NCBI GenBank assembly: GCA_036937835.1
Contig: CM072870.1
Coordinates: 23,288,001 to 23,352,000 of the forward strand
DNA: 64,000 nucleotides
From: Pampus argenteus
Lineage: Eukaryota > Chordata > Actinopteri > Scombriformes > Stromateidae
Direction of reading: 5' to 3'
Positions within the stretch are counted from its first letter, which is position 1. Each line of letters begins with the position of its first letter. The notes beneath the pieces are model-generated. The model did not search any database. It was not told the DNA's origin and saw nothing but the letters and a program-made list of their open reading frames with translations. Shown piece by piece: positions 24,632-35,538 of this stretch. The translations under genes were made by a program, and so were the position numbers.

Positions 24632-26225
24632 GTTTATTAGTTGTAATTTAACACCTTCCTCCGGGCCATCCTGTGGCAGCTGTAAGGGTAGAGTTTCCTT
24701 CTGGTGATTATCATGGCTGTCTATTAACTATTGGACAGTTTTGTGGTTTGTTTACGGTCATACATGTATTTCTTGAAATCATTAATTATGTCTTTTCAAT
24801 ATTAATGCCCTCACTGGGTTGGAAAGATGGCTTTAAAATGTTCAGCAGCTTGAGGACAGTTTAAATTCACAACAGGTACAACAGATTTTGAGTCAAAGCA
24901 ATAAAACCTCAATTAAAACACCCATAGAAACGTTTCCAACATCTGCAGCATCTTTAAAGGCGACACTCATCAGTTTACTTCTTCATACCTGAAAGAGATG
25001 GAAACAGTTCAGTTTGAGACGTACAACATCAGAAAAGTTGATTATCCTGCAAGAATCACTTGATAAGTTTCTGTGGGCATTTTGGTGTTTTTATTTGTCA
25101 TGAAACTCGGTCAACTTTGGAGTCCATTGTAAATGCTGTGAATCCCAACTGAATACAGCTGCTGTTGCAAAGCCACTTTAAAAACCTACAGGACGGTGAG
25201 TATTTAGCACTCAAAAGAAAGATTTTCAGTGGAGTATCTCTTTAATCATGAGGTTTGCATGGACCCAAAGGAATTACGCTGCAGTCACATTTCCACCAGT
25301 GAGACAAGGTTAATACCTTCGTCTCTTCCTCTCTTCCTCTGCTCCTTAGAGACTGTTAGGTAATGACAGAGACATGTAGTTTATGTGTGAGTGTGTGTGT
25401 GTGTGTGTGTTGTTATGATCTGTGGGGATGACTACTGCTGACTCAGCTGGGGAAACGTACTGTCACACTGTGCCCTTGTGGATCCTTTAGTTCTGTCCAT
25501 TTCCCATTAATGCCTTTTTTATGAACTCATCCACCTACGGCTGCGACCGAGAATTATTTATGCACCACCTATTTAAAAAAAAAATTAAACAATTACTTGA
25601 TCATCAAAATTGCTGTAAATCCATGTGTTTGGATCGACTTTCAACCCTCGTTTTTTCCTAAATATAAAGTGCATATCACCTGTTATTGCCATCTGCTACT
25701 TCTCTATACGTCTACATGACTCACACAAAGACAGACGGTGGTTCTGACTCTGAACTCACACTGTTAGAAAGCCAATTGTGTCACCACCCTGCTCTCCTGC
25801 CCCAGGCAAGGTTAGCAAGGGAGCAGCAGACAACAGAGAGAGTGTGTGGTGCTGCCGTTTGTCATCAGAGATCAGTGTGGTCATTAGATCTGTTGCCTTC
25901 TCTTTGTTTTTAGTCTCCCTTTCTTCCATTATAGGTCTTGTTTCTACACTTTCAGATGTAAAGACAGTGGAGGAGCTTCTCGGGGAAATGAGGAGGAGGG
26001 AGGGAGGAAAGGGAGTAAGGAGGGTGGGTAGATGTGGGGGATGGTGGCTTTACGGAGGGTGAGAGAGACACTTCAGCCCTGATGAGCAAGAGGGACAAGT
26101 GTAAAGGAGGGGGGTGAGGATCAGCCCACCAGAGGGGGAGGCGCAGTGAGATAATCAGCACAAGGAGAACTATTCTCCCACTCAGCAGGAACAAAAGGTC
26201 CCTGCCAGCGTGTGTGTGTGAGTGT

Positions 26226-26274
<49 letters not shown>

Positions 26275-26385
26275 GATATCCCAGTAGGCAGGATCAGAAA
26301 CCTCCCCAGAGAGTTGGGGAGTGGTTTTTGTTTTGCGAGGTTGATTTAGGGATATATTGCCTTTTCCAAAGTACAGTGGATTTCT

Positions 26386-26420
<35 letters not shown>

Positions 26421-26560
26421 ACAGTGGTACCACAGAGACACGACACTGTGTGTTGTTTGTCAGAACAAACAGATGGTAGTTAAAAGAGTAGTTGAGCTTG
26501 TACACAACATACAGGACATTTAAGGGGGTAATATTGTAATTTCTTTCTTTTGTTATATAC

Positions 26561-26591
<31 letters not shown>

Positions 26592-29500
26592 CAGATTTAG
26601 CTTTTACATGTATTAAATATGATTATAGTGAGTACGTATTCATAAACTGCCCAACAGTGTATAAATTAGATAAAATGAGTTAAACCTCGACAACGTGTTT
26701 GTAAGTAATAATGATGCAATAATGCATGATAATAATATAATATAATATAATATAATATAATATAATATAATATAATATAATATAATATAATATAATATAA
26801 TATAATATAATATAATATAATATAATATAATAATATAAGCTATACTATAAACTGCATTCATGTAATTTATGTGCACGTTGGAACAAGCTGTAAACACAAC
26901 ATTAACATATTATATAATTACATAATGTTGGTGTGACTTTGAACCAGGAGGCAGTTTTCATTCTGGGGTGTGTTAATGTTGGTTTAGTCGTCCTTTACAT
27001 AATATCCTGAATGCTTTGTCATATCAGCGTTTTTACAACGTGTTACTGCCGTGTTATTACACTCACACACAGGATTATGGGTCAGTTTAATTTCCTTTGT
27101 CTGTTTTGGTTCCTTCAGGAAAGGTTTGTGGAGTTTATTAAAAACTAAACATGTGAGACTGTAGAGAAGACAGCTGTGGGGGGTTTCCAGTAAAACCTTG
27201 ATTTTTCCATCTTTCTTTGCTCTAACTGAATCACTCACTTCTTTCTCTCATCTGTAAATCTCTGTTTTTCTCTTCCTCCTTCCTGCCTTTCATTCTTGTG
27301 CTTTTCTCTTTATTATAATTCTTTCTACTGATGAATGGAGGGACTTTTCTGTGTCCTTCGGAGGGAAAAGTAATTAGTATTCTGCCCCTTTCTTTCTACT
27401 TTCTTCTCTCCCTCTTTTTCTCTCTCATTTCCACAATAAGAAGTGACTGTACATGAGTCCAGGTTAGCGAGTCCACCCTCCCTCCTCTTCCTCCTCCCCC
27501 TTCTCCTCCTCCTGCACCCACAATGGTCACCTTCACAAAGACCTTGCCATATGGGCCAGGCCATCTGGACTGTACCATGTTACAGGCAGTAGGGGAGGTG
27601 GTGGAGGGGGGTTAACAGCAAAAGCAGCTGAACCTCTGAAAAGGCTCGACGTGTTGTCCATCTTAAGTTTATAAAGAGGTCTGATGTCAAACTAGTGTGT
27701 CTCGGGGGAAATATCAGTCCAGGCCATTAATCTCATCCACAAACACATACAGCTTATACATTATTTACAGTGATGCTACTACAATCTATATTTCCTGTTA
27801 AACTAAACGCTCCTTTCTGTCTCCGCTCCTCTCTGTGTCTTCATTTTAGGGATCGAGCTTTGTTTGCCAGGCTGGCGCTTCTCCATGACCATGGTGGCCA
27901 GTTTTTTGATGGTGGGCGGGCAGCTACTGATGCCAGGGGTGGCCGCTCTGTGCCGCAATTGGCCAGACCGGGATGACTGGCAGGTCCTGCAGATAGTCAT
28001 AATCAGCCCCTTCGTTTTGATGCTTCCTTACGTTTGGTGAGTCCCACCCTCTGAGGAAACCCACTGCAGGGGGCAGATGAGCCAGGCGACGGCTTGTACA
28101 GTACACACTGCACTACACAGTACTGAACACATTCTGCTTCTACACAGAGACAATACTCTCTTTCTCTTATTGTCTTTTCTTCTTCTGTCCATTTCTACTT
28201 CTTGCTTTCACAACAAATTCTGTTCTCATTCTTCTTTGTCTTCTCTCTCCATGTTCCTCTCGTCTATCTTTCTGTGTTTTTTTCTCTCTCTGCAGGATTT
28301 TTCCCGAGTCGCTGCGCTGGTTGCTGGCCACCCAGCACTACAGGCGGTCCAAAGCCATGATGCTGCGAATAGCCAGAAAGAACCAGGTTGACATGACAAC
28401 CGAGCCCAGCGGCGTTCTTGCAGGTGAGGAAAAATAAACAACGATCCAAAATCCATTTTTTGCTCTGAATATTATACTTCCTCTCGCCTTATTCACTTTA
28501 TTACACAAATAATTTTAATTCTTCTTCATATGTTGCAGCTGCTTCTTGCTATGTGATGAAATGAACACGCAACAAACACGCACAGACACCAACTCGCATA
28601 CAAAGATTCACTTTGGTTGCCCCTTTGATGCGTGCAAACATGTTGGAGTTTCACAGCTGTTCATATGATGAAATGCATTTGCAATCAAGCATACACATAT
28701 GTGCTCCTTTAAAAACAGATCAGAAGTGATTTCTCACTGGAAGATCAATAAAGTCCATTATTTTTATGTGACGTCTTCATGTGTCAAGTAAACGATCAAA
28801 TGTCCAGTAATCAGAGCTGCTATGCTGTTTAGTTTTTGATTGATTGTCTCTGCAGCAGACACACAGATGATGAGAGCTGTCAAAGGGATGTCCCATATCT
28901 ATCTAAAGGCCCCACAGCGCATTAGCTTCTTTGAGCTATCCGTCCCTTAGCGGCTGGTTTCTCATTACCTTCTGAAGGGAAAGGTCTCAAGGTGTATGTT
29001 TCATGTTTCCTACCAGAGCTGGAGCAGGAGCTGCATAAGAAACCCCAGAGGACCTGCATTGTGAAGATGATGAGCACCAGGAACCTGTGGAAAAACATCG
29101 TGGTGCTGTGTGTCAACTCGTAAGTGTGTTGCGTTTGAGGCTGAGCTCGTACAGATTTACACATGAGCTCGTCACTCAGGAACCGAGGTTGTGTGTTTGT
29201 TGTGTCTTCATGCAGGCTGACAGGTTACGGCATCCACCACTGTTTCGCCCGCAGTATGATGGACCCCGAGGCCCAGCCGACTGCATTGTGCCACGCGGAC
29301 TATTACACTATGGCTGGCATCGCCGTGGCAACCTGCCTGGCGCTTTGCCCCATGGTGGGGTTGATGGGTCGGCGTGGAGGGCTGCTCACCTTCATGATCA
29401 TTACGGCTCTGGCATCACTGCTACAGCTGGGTTTGCTCAACTGTGAGTCGACACACAGAGAAACGGACCAGACAGCAAACTGTTCGAAAATCTGTCATAA

Positions 29501-31036
29501 TTTCTGGTCTTTGATGTCAGAAATGAAAAGCAGTTCTCAGTTTCAGTCGGCCGTTGTTGATCTTGTCTCGAGGCTTCTGGCAGATGTCATCAGCTGTTGC
29601 AGCTCTTCTTCTTGTTTTGTAGATGCTGCTGTATTATACAGTAGTGTAACATGGACTCAACATTAGATGCTGTTTCTTGCCAACATATCCCCATTTGGAA
29701 ACTTGCTATAGACCAATAATTTATCAGATTTATGATTTAAGGAGTTGCTAATGTCTTCTAACTTTGTGTATGTATAATTATTGATTCCAACAAGCTATTT
29801 AGCCAGACGTGGTAACAGCTCACATGCTTTTTGACAGACCTCTCACGCATAACAAGTTACGGTTGTTGCTGTTCAGGGTTTAACAAAGGTTCAAGTGATT
29901 TAAGAAACATCGGCTGAGTTTAGGAAGTTAACGCTGTCTTGGACATATAAAAGTGTACTTACAGACATTGTGTCAGAGTTGTGCGTACTAATCTCATGTT
30001 TTCTTTTCCAGTAATTGGGAAGTACAGCCTTCGCCATGACACAGGTACAGCCGTCTGCCTCTTAGTGTTATTAGAAGAGGAATATGTCAGATTGGATATA
30101 AATAAAAGGCTGTTCTTGTATGCTGGGTGTTATTTACGTGCTCTTGTCATCTTCTCATTAGTTCTGCGAGACAGTCTGAACAGGAAGTTTTCGGTGGCCT
30201 TTTCCATCATCGGCATGTTCTCGTCTCACGCTGTCAGCACGCTCAGCATTTTCTTTTGTGCTGAAATCACTCCTACCGTCATCAGGTGAGTCTGGATTTA
30301 AAAAAAACAAAAAACTAATTAGGAAATCTGTGGATTTTATTTGTCTTATATGACAGTTTTCTAAAAACATTCAGGTTTTATCACTTTTTACTATTTTCTG
30401 ATGTTTTCTAGACAAAGTATAAAAAACAATTATAATCACATCATTAATTGATTGCAACTGTAGTATATAATATACACTATATAGGGCCAAAGCTCAAGTT
30501 CTCAGGTTGATTATTGGCTGCATGTTGCGGTGCAGCGAATACTTCTGGTTTATTTCATATCAGACTGTCTCAATAATGGATCTGCTGTGTTTCTTCTTCT
30601 TCGCTCTTCGTGCAGAGGTGGAGGTCTGGGACTGGTCCTGGCTAGCGCTGGCTTCGGCATGCTCACTGCACCCATCATGGAGCTCCACAACCAGAAGGGC
30701 TACTTCCTGCATCATGTGATCTTCGCCTGCTGCACCCTGCTGTGCATCATCTGCCTGCTGCTGCTGCCCGAGCCGCGGGGCCAGCCGCTGCCGGAGAGCC
30801 TGGCCGACGGAGAGACCTTCACCCGTCAGACCCTGCTCCATCCCGGAGAGCAGCACCTGCTTCTCGCCAAGACTGACAGGGACTACTCCCGCGTCCACGA
30901 CACGCCGCTACACCTCTCAGCCACTGGGGGCGCTACAGTGGCAGCAGCCACCGCTCTGGCAGCGGTACCTGCCTCATACTCCCTGGCGACTGGTGGGGAG
31001 GTGATTGGCAACCGTGCCATAGCCAATGGAGTATGA
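19279..31036 (+). CDS. slc22a23: Solute carrier family 22 member 23, complete (10 coding exons)
   Basis: Orphan transporter of the organic ion (SLC22, MFS) family, expected in a membrane with 12 helices; no substrate is established. Exons: 19279-19677, 21070-21173, 22004-22158, 27850-28036, 28296-28423, 29017-29119, 29216-29442, 30012-30044, 30162-30285, 30616-31036 (1881 nt, 626 aa, phases agree). Helix 1 is LTWIPALFIGFSQFSDYFLL (about 52-71). The first outer loop has four N-glycosylation sequons (N75, N84, N87, N104). The family segments KVHIAKFSLLVG, SVNVTMFSTLRFFEG, NLWKNIVVLCVNSLTGYG and IHHCFARSMM are all present. The first loop and N terminus are shorter than in the human protein. ATG at 19279 has G at -3 and +4; the upstream GTG is not used as a start in vertebrates. 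Exon 8 is only 33 nt. Confidence 0.95.
19813..19841. repeat. (GT)n microsatellite, slc22a23 intron 1
   Basis: About 14 GT units, uninterrupted. Confidence 0.95.
20132..20166. repeat. Perfect 16-bp inverted repeat (hairpin), slc22a23 intron 1
   Basis: GCAGCTTTTACTCTTC at 20132-20147 is followed, after the three bases GGT, by its exact reverse complement at 20151-20166. No matching flanks extend the stem. As RNA this would be a very tight stem-loop. Confidence 0.9.
20316..20440. repeat. Interspersed element fragment (ATTAATC family)
   Basis: Begins GGGCTACAACTAATGAATAT and contains GTGGTCTATAAATCATCAGA and GTCGGACCAACAGTC, shared in diverged form with the copies near 48.5 and 41.6 kb. Confidence 0.6.
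24950..25248. repeat. Probable MITE-like element with short terminal inverted repeats
   Basis: The left end TTTAAAGGCGACACTCATCAG and the inverse of the right end (GATTAAAGAGATACTCCACTG) are similar over about 20 bases with several mismatches. The body has no coding capacity. It lies wholly inside slc22a23 intron 3. Confidence 0.4.
26211..26273. repeat. (GT)n microsatellite, slc22a23 intron 3
   Basis: About 60 bp of GT repeats with GAGTGT interruptions in the first 20 bp. A second shorter GT tract follows at 26390-26419. Confidence 0.95.
26729..26832. repeat. (TATAA)n pentanucleotide array
   Basis: About 20 uninterrupted copies of a five-base TATAA unit, about 100 bp, in slc22a23 intron 3. 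The lack of interruptions suggests it is length-variable. Confidence 0.95.
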
Positions 31037-32543
31037 GCATCAGTACTATTGGTTGCTCTAGGTGACTGAAAGGTCATTGAACTTGTGACAAAAAACAAAA
31101 ACACTTTTAAGGGAAAAAAGAATAACTTGGATAAACCGGATGAACTGTTGTCATGGTGATGATAGTAAATTTGTGTAGTTTGTCGTGACTATGATTCATT
31201 CAGGAGTTGCCAAAAAATATTGTCCTGGACTGTGTCTTCATCTGAAGTCAGTGTGTGTTAAATAATATGAAAGTCTTCAGTGCTGTTGGTGATTTTCTCG
31301 CACTGCCGTCTTTTTAATGAGTGATTCACAGATACAATAAAAGCTGACGCAGGCGAGTAAAGAGGCAAAGTAGAGCAGACTAGCGTTCAATAACGTGTGC
31401 TCGGTGAGTTTCTGTTTGTAGTTTCGACTCGTTGAGGGAGGATTTCACTGCATTGTATAATTCTTAAGTTCTTTTGCACTAAATGTCAGAGACACAATCA
31501 AGTGTTTGTGATTTTCAGCCAACACATTAGAGATCCAGGGATTGGCTCAACCACTACAAGTCTTTTGCATGAAAGGGCACAAATGGTTTTACGTGATTTT
31601 CTTCTTATTTGTGGTCCCTCTATTAGAAGTCCAATGTGGCACTTTATCCTCAGAGGTGAGGTCAGTGTAGACACTGATTTTTAAAGTAAGCATTACTGCT
31701 GTTGATGTGGGTGTATGATGGTTGTCTGATGTGACGGAGCAGCCGGAGACCTTCGCGGACGTGTCGCCTGTAGAGATGAAATCTGAGAATTGAATGGACA
31801 TGAGTGACCCGTCGGTGTACTACTGTATGTCTTATGATGCGTCTCAGCATTTAAATGGCTTTATGATGATGGCTCTGTTCTTTTAACGAAACAGAGAATA
31901 TACGATGTAATTTAAGAAAACCAGTATTTATTTTGTCATGCTGCCAAGGGCAATTTTGTTGCTTGAAATACCTCCTTAACTAGCAAATATTTCACTTCCA
32001 AGTCTCACTACTTGTTCTCTGTACTGTGGTAATGTTGTAATCCTGCTCCTAGGATGTGTAACTTTAGCCAGAAAGCACAATATTTTACAGTTTTTGAGAT
32101 AAACATTTGTGACATTAGAATAGAGCAGCGTAGCCTGCATAGACCTGGCCTAGTTGTGATTAGTGTACATTTATACACTTTAGTATGTAAGTGTCCCTTA
32201 GGACTGCATAAAAATGTAAGGTATGTGTTCATGTGCCATTCAATGATAATGTAAGGAGCGCCAACCTTACATTTATAGGATATAAGCACATTAAATAGAT
32301 AAACCATCCCATAAACCATTTTTGTCATAATATACCTGAATCCACTGATCCAAAACATCCTCCATTTTTTAAATCGTATTTAGTCCGCAGCACGTTTTAA
32401 ACACCACGTATGGTTTTTACTAGTTTGTGTTTTCAACACTCAGAGAAAGAAAAAAAAAAACTCAACCACTAATGCTGTTTTCTAAGTGTTATTTTTTTAA
32501 TATGAAGCATTTGTATAAAAGACATAGACCTACATGTTTTGAT

Positions 32544-32574
32544 AATAAACCACTTAATTTATTATGTCAATAAA
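32544..32574. other. Two-way poly(A) signal cluster shared by slc22a23 (+) and psmg4 (-)
   Basis: Plus-strand AATAAA occurs at 32544-32549 and 32569-32574; a minus-strand AATAAA (TTTATT as written) sits between them at 32558-32563. The minus signal is 140 nt past the psmg4 stop. The plus signals are about 1.5 kb past the slc22a23 stop; a nearer plus signal lies at 31336-31341, so slc22a23 may have short and long 3' UTRs. Confidence 0.6.
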
Positions 32575-32702
32575 ACAACACTTGATGTGACCGTTTGTGG
32601 TAACTGTGTCCAAAAGAATAAGACGAACATCCTGCCACACTTTTCTCCATTCGAGTGTCCTCAGTTCCAAAAATAAGAAGCTCAATAAAAGGATCAAATG
32701 TG

Positions 32703-33832
32703 TTAAAAGTGTTCGGGGTGAAGCTCAAGCTCCTTTTTAATCCTGTTTTCCACGAGGAGCGAGTGGTTGGAGTCTGTCACGGGAAGAGCGTAGCTCACAA
32801 ATACCTGCTTTTTGGTCTTCTTTGCTGCAAAATAGACAGAAATAGACAATTATCTCACGTCCAGTTTGGATAATACTGAAAATGTTGCTGCTGCTCTGTT
32901 CTGTTAAAGCTAAACACACTAAATCTAGCATAAAATGTGTCCTAACAGTCATGAATCTGCAGGGAAGCTGGTTGCTCTGTGTCTGCACGTTTTAGCATCT
33001 GCACTACACATCCTGTCAGTCTTTCAGAACTGCCAGACATTTTCCAAAGTGTTACAAAGGTTTTTGATTTGTTTCACACCTTTCAGGCAGCCTCTACTTA
33101 TAATTACATTTCGTATGGTATGAAAATCAACTTGCGGAGGCTTGAACCATCTGTGAACATCATTATCACTTTTATTTTTGTCAAACTTAGGCTACAACAT
33201 AGTTACCCAATGCTCAGTTCACATCACATGATGACGTTACTCTTTAAATCTTTGCATGCTGACTTTTAGCCAGTTGCTGCTTGAAACGTTGGTAAAACAT
33301 CTGAACACCTGAAACACTGCCAGGCTTTAGCAGTCATCGTAAACATGAATGAATTTTGGCTAAAACATACACACCAACATCTTAAAACTGTATAACTTGC
33401 AGCGTTACCTAATCTCTGTGCCAACGAGCTCGGAGCAGTATTGGATGGGTCCCCCATGACTAACGTTGATAACGGCATTGAGTCCTGCAGAGAGAAAAGC
33501 AACAAAAACAACAACGATTAGTCTTTTTTGCAAGCAAGTAAACAATTGACTCTAGTGACTCTCAGTTTTATTGTCTTTATGGTTTGTGATATAATCAGAC
33601 AGCAGATTTATTATATTTGTCTTCTAAGAGCTGATTAACCATCCAGTTTTCCCTCTTTTCCCTCGTCATCCTGAGCCATGGATGCTAAAGGTGAGTTGCA
33701 TGGTTGCAGAAAATGTATATCACAATATAAACATAATGAGAAACAAATAACCAGAAAGAAATGTGTGTTTGTGGTTAATCCAGTGAATCAATTACATAAA
33801 AAACAACAAAATATGTTATTGTGCATCAGTAT

Positions 33833-33882
<50 letters not shown>

Positions 33883-34636
33883 CCAACTATCAGATCTAAA
33901 AAGTATCCAGGATAATTAAATACAGTGTTGAATATAACAGAAGTGGATTGTATATTATAACAATGAAACGTCCTGTTTTATTTTGTATTTCAAAAAGCTT
34001 GTTTGCAGTATTTTATATAACTGCTATCCAAGTAAAGTTTATTAATATTATACTATTATTGTGATTATTTAAGGCTTCCACCATCAATCAAAATACTACT
34101 AAAATACTAAAATACTCATCTTGAACCCTTATGTTGTTAAAGTTAAAGGACAAGTTCACAATTTTTGAACCATGTTTTTCTTGTTCCTGTTCATACTGAC
34201 CATTAGATCCCTTCATAATACACTTACAATGGAAGTGATGGAGACTAAACCCACAAACATGGATTTAAAGTTTATGTGAAGCTAATATGAAGCTTCAAAT
34301 CCAGCAGATATGTTTCAACGTTACAGTGTTTTTAGAGCCAAAGTCCCTCTTTTTGTTCCTATACTTCCACCACAGCTCAACAGGGAAACACAAAGAGGGA
34401 GTTTGATGCTAAACAGACTGTAAATGTGTCAGATATCCACCTGATATGATGCTACTTACATATTTGCTGCTCATTGACACCGCTAAGTTGGACAGGACCG
34501 GAGTCGAACCGACCCAGAGGAAGAACCCGCCGCTCAGCTTCATGACGTGGAAATGAACCATCTGCTCCAAAATCTTCTCAGAAAAGTTGTGCACCGAAAT
34601 GGCCTCAAACGAAGCTCCGTTTTGTGTTTCAGTCAT
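32703..34636 (-). CDS. psmg4: Proteasome assembly chaperone 4, complete (3 exons)
   Basis: PSMG4 (PAC4) pairs with PAC3 to help assemble the alpha ring of the 20S proteasome in the cytosol. Exons: 34460-34636, 33409-33484, 32703-32824 (375 nt, 124 aa; human is 123 aa). Residues SVHNFSEKILEQMVHFHVMK and LWVGSTPVLSNLAVSMSSKY (exon 1), SSLAQRLAKKTKKQVFVSY across exons 2-3, and SLLVENRIKKELE near the end follow the known vertebrate protein closely. Intron phases are 0 and 1. The ATG at 34636 is the only methionine upstream of the conserved block. The gene is tail-to-tail with slc22a23 and lies 0.9 kb downstream of bphl on the same strand. The exon 1 donor GTAAGT touches the edge of a transposon copy. 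Confidence 0.93.
33833..33882. repeat. (CA)n microsatellite, psmg4 intron 1
   Basis: About 25 uninterrupted CA units. Confidence 0.95.
34141..34454. repeat. Half of a foldback transposon-like element, in psmg4 intron 1
   Basis: From AAAGGACAAGTTCACAATTT to GATATCCACCTGATATGATG this matches 55210-55505 almost base for base for about 250 bp (for example CAAAGTCCCTCTTTTTGTTC and CAGCAGATATGTTTCAACG). The inner part is self-complementary around AAAGTCCCTCTTT and AAAGAGGGAG. The right arm seen in the other copy is missing; the match stops about five bases before the psmg4 exon 1 boundary. Confidence 0.85.
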
Positions 34637-34705
34637 GTTGTTTAACAGCTAGCTGTTTTGTGTAGCATTCACTTGAACTCGTGCTAGCTGTAAACAGAAA
34701 CAGCT

Positions 34706-34733
34706 ACTTCCTGGTTAAAACGAAGATGGCAGC
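34706..34733 (-). promoter_or_regulatory. Candidate psmg4 promoter elements (ETS and YY1-like)
   Basis: About 70-100 bp upstream of the psmg4 start, the minus strand carries GCTGCCATCTTCG, with the GCCATCTT core of YY1 sites, and CAGGAAGT, an ETS core. This pair is common in promoters of housekeeping genes, which fits a proteasome chaperone. No TATA box is seen. Confidence 0.4.
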
Positions 34734-34900
34734 CGAAAGCAATCGATCACCGATGGTTCAACTGTGGAGCACAGAGCAACGGATCGAGGCCTAAACGGTG
34801 CTGAGTATAATTACACATACAGAAAGAAACTTCAGTACCACTTTATAACAACACACCCTTAATAAGAAACTTATAAGATTTACATAATGCTTTTTCAATG

Positions 34901-34937
<37 letters not shown>

Positions 34938-35399
34938 TGTTTCAGATTATGAGACATATGAGCACATTCTGGGTTTCCATGTTGTGAATAATCAACACAC
35001 ACATATTGTACAATCACAATAAAACTGTAACGGGTTTCTTGTTTTCTAAAAAGTCAGCAATAATAAATGTTCAAAGTTGTTAATAAATTGATCTCAAACG
35101 GTGTCAGCAGTCAAATGAAGTTTTCACAACTTGTCAAACTATTTCATAACCGTTGTATGTATGAAGCAAACCTATTAGAAAGTGAGACTGCAGTTACTTG
35201 CATACATTTATTATTAAATTCACTCAAATTCAAAATTAGCATTACGAATGAGACTTGATGGTTTCAATGTCCCGAAAAATGTCTCAACAGTTCGTTAACA
35301 TTAGTTCATTAAGAAAATATGTTGCTTCATATTTGCCAGTATTATCAGCTAATATGTATTTTCTCTTAATAATAGCCTCAAACATCAGCAGTTTCACAT

Positions 35400-35405
35400 T
35401 TTATT
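35400..35405 (-). other. Candidate bphl poly(A) signal
   Basis: AATAAA on the minus strand, 134 nt past the bphl stop codon and well before the psmg4 promoter. Confidence 0.45.
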
Positions 35406-35538
35406 TTAATGCGTGTTGTGATCTTACATTATCTAAAACCACTAGCCAAAGTTAAAGATACTGCTACTGAATCACATAATATAAGAAATAATGAGTCACC
35501 CACTGCTGGCATCATAGAAAATATTAGTTCAATATCAG

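Larger units (their letters stand above)
22159..27849 (+). other. slc22a23 intron 3, 5.7 kb, repeat-rich
   Basis: No exon is missing from the protein here, and no other gene was recognised on either strand. It holds GT microsatellites (24599-24628, 25388-25410, 26211-26273, 26390-26419), a TTA repeat (26564-26590), a pentanucleotide array (26729-26832), purine and pyrimidine tracts (25976-26035, 27473-27515), and likely transposon fragments at 24950-25250 and 25538-25625. Confidence 0.85.
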
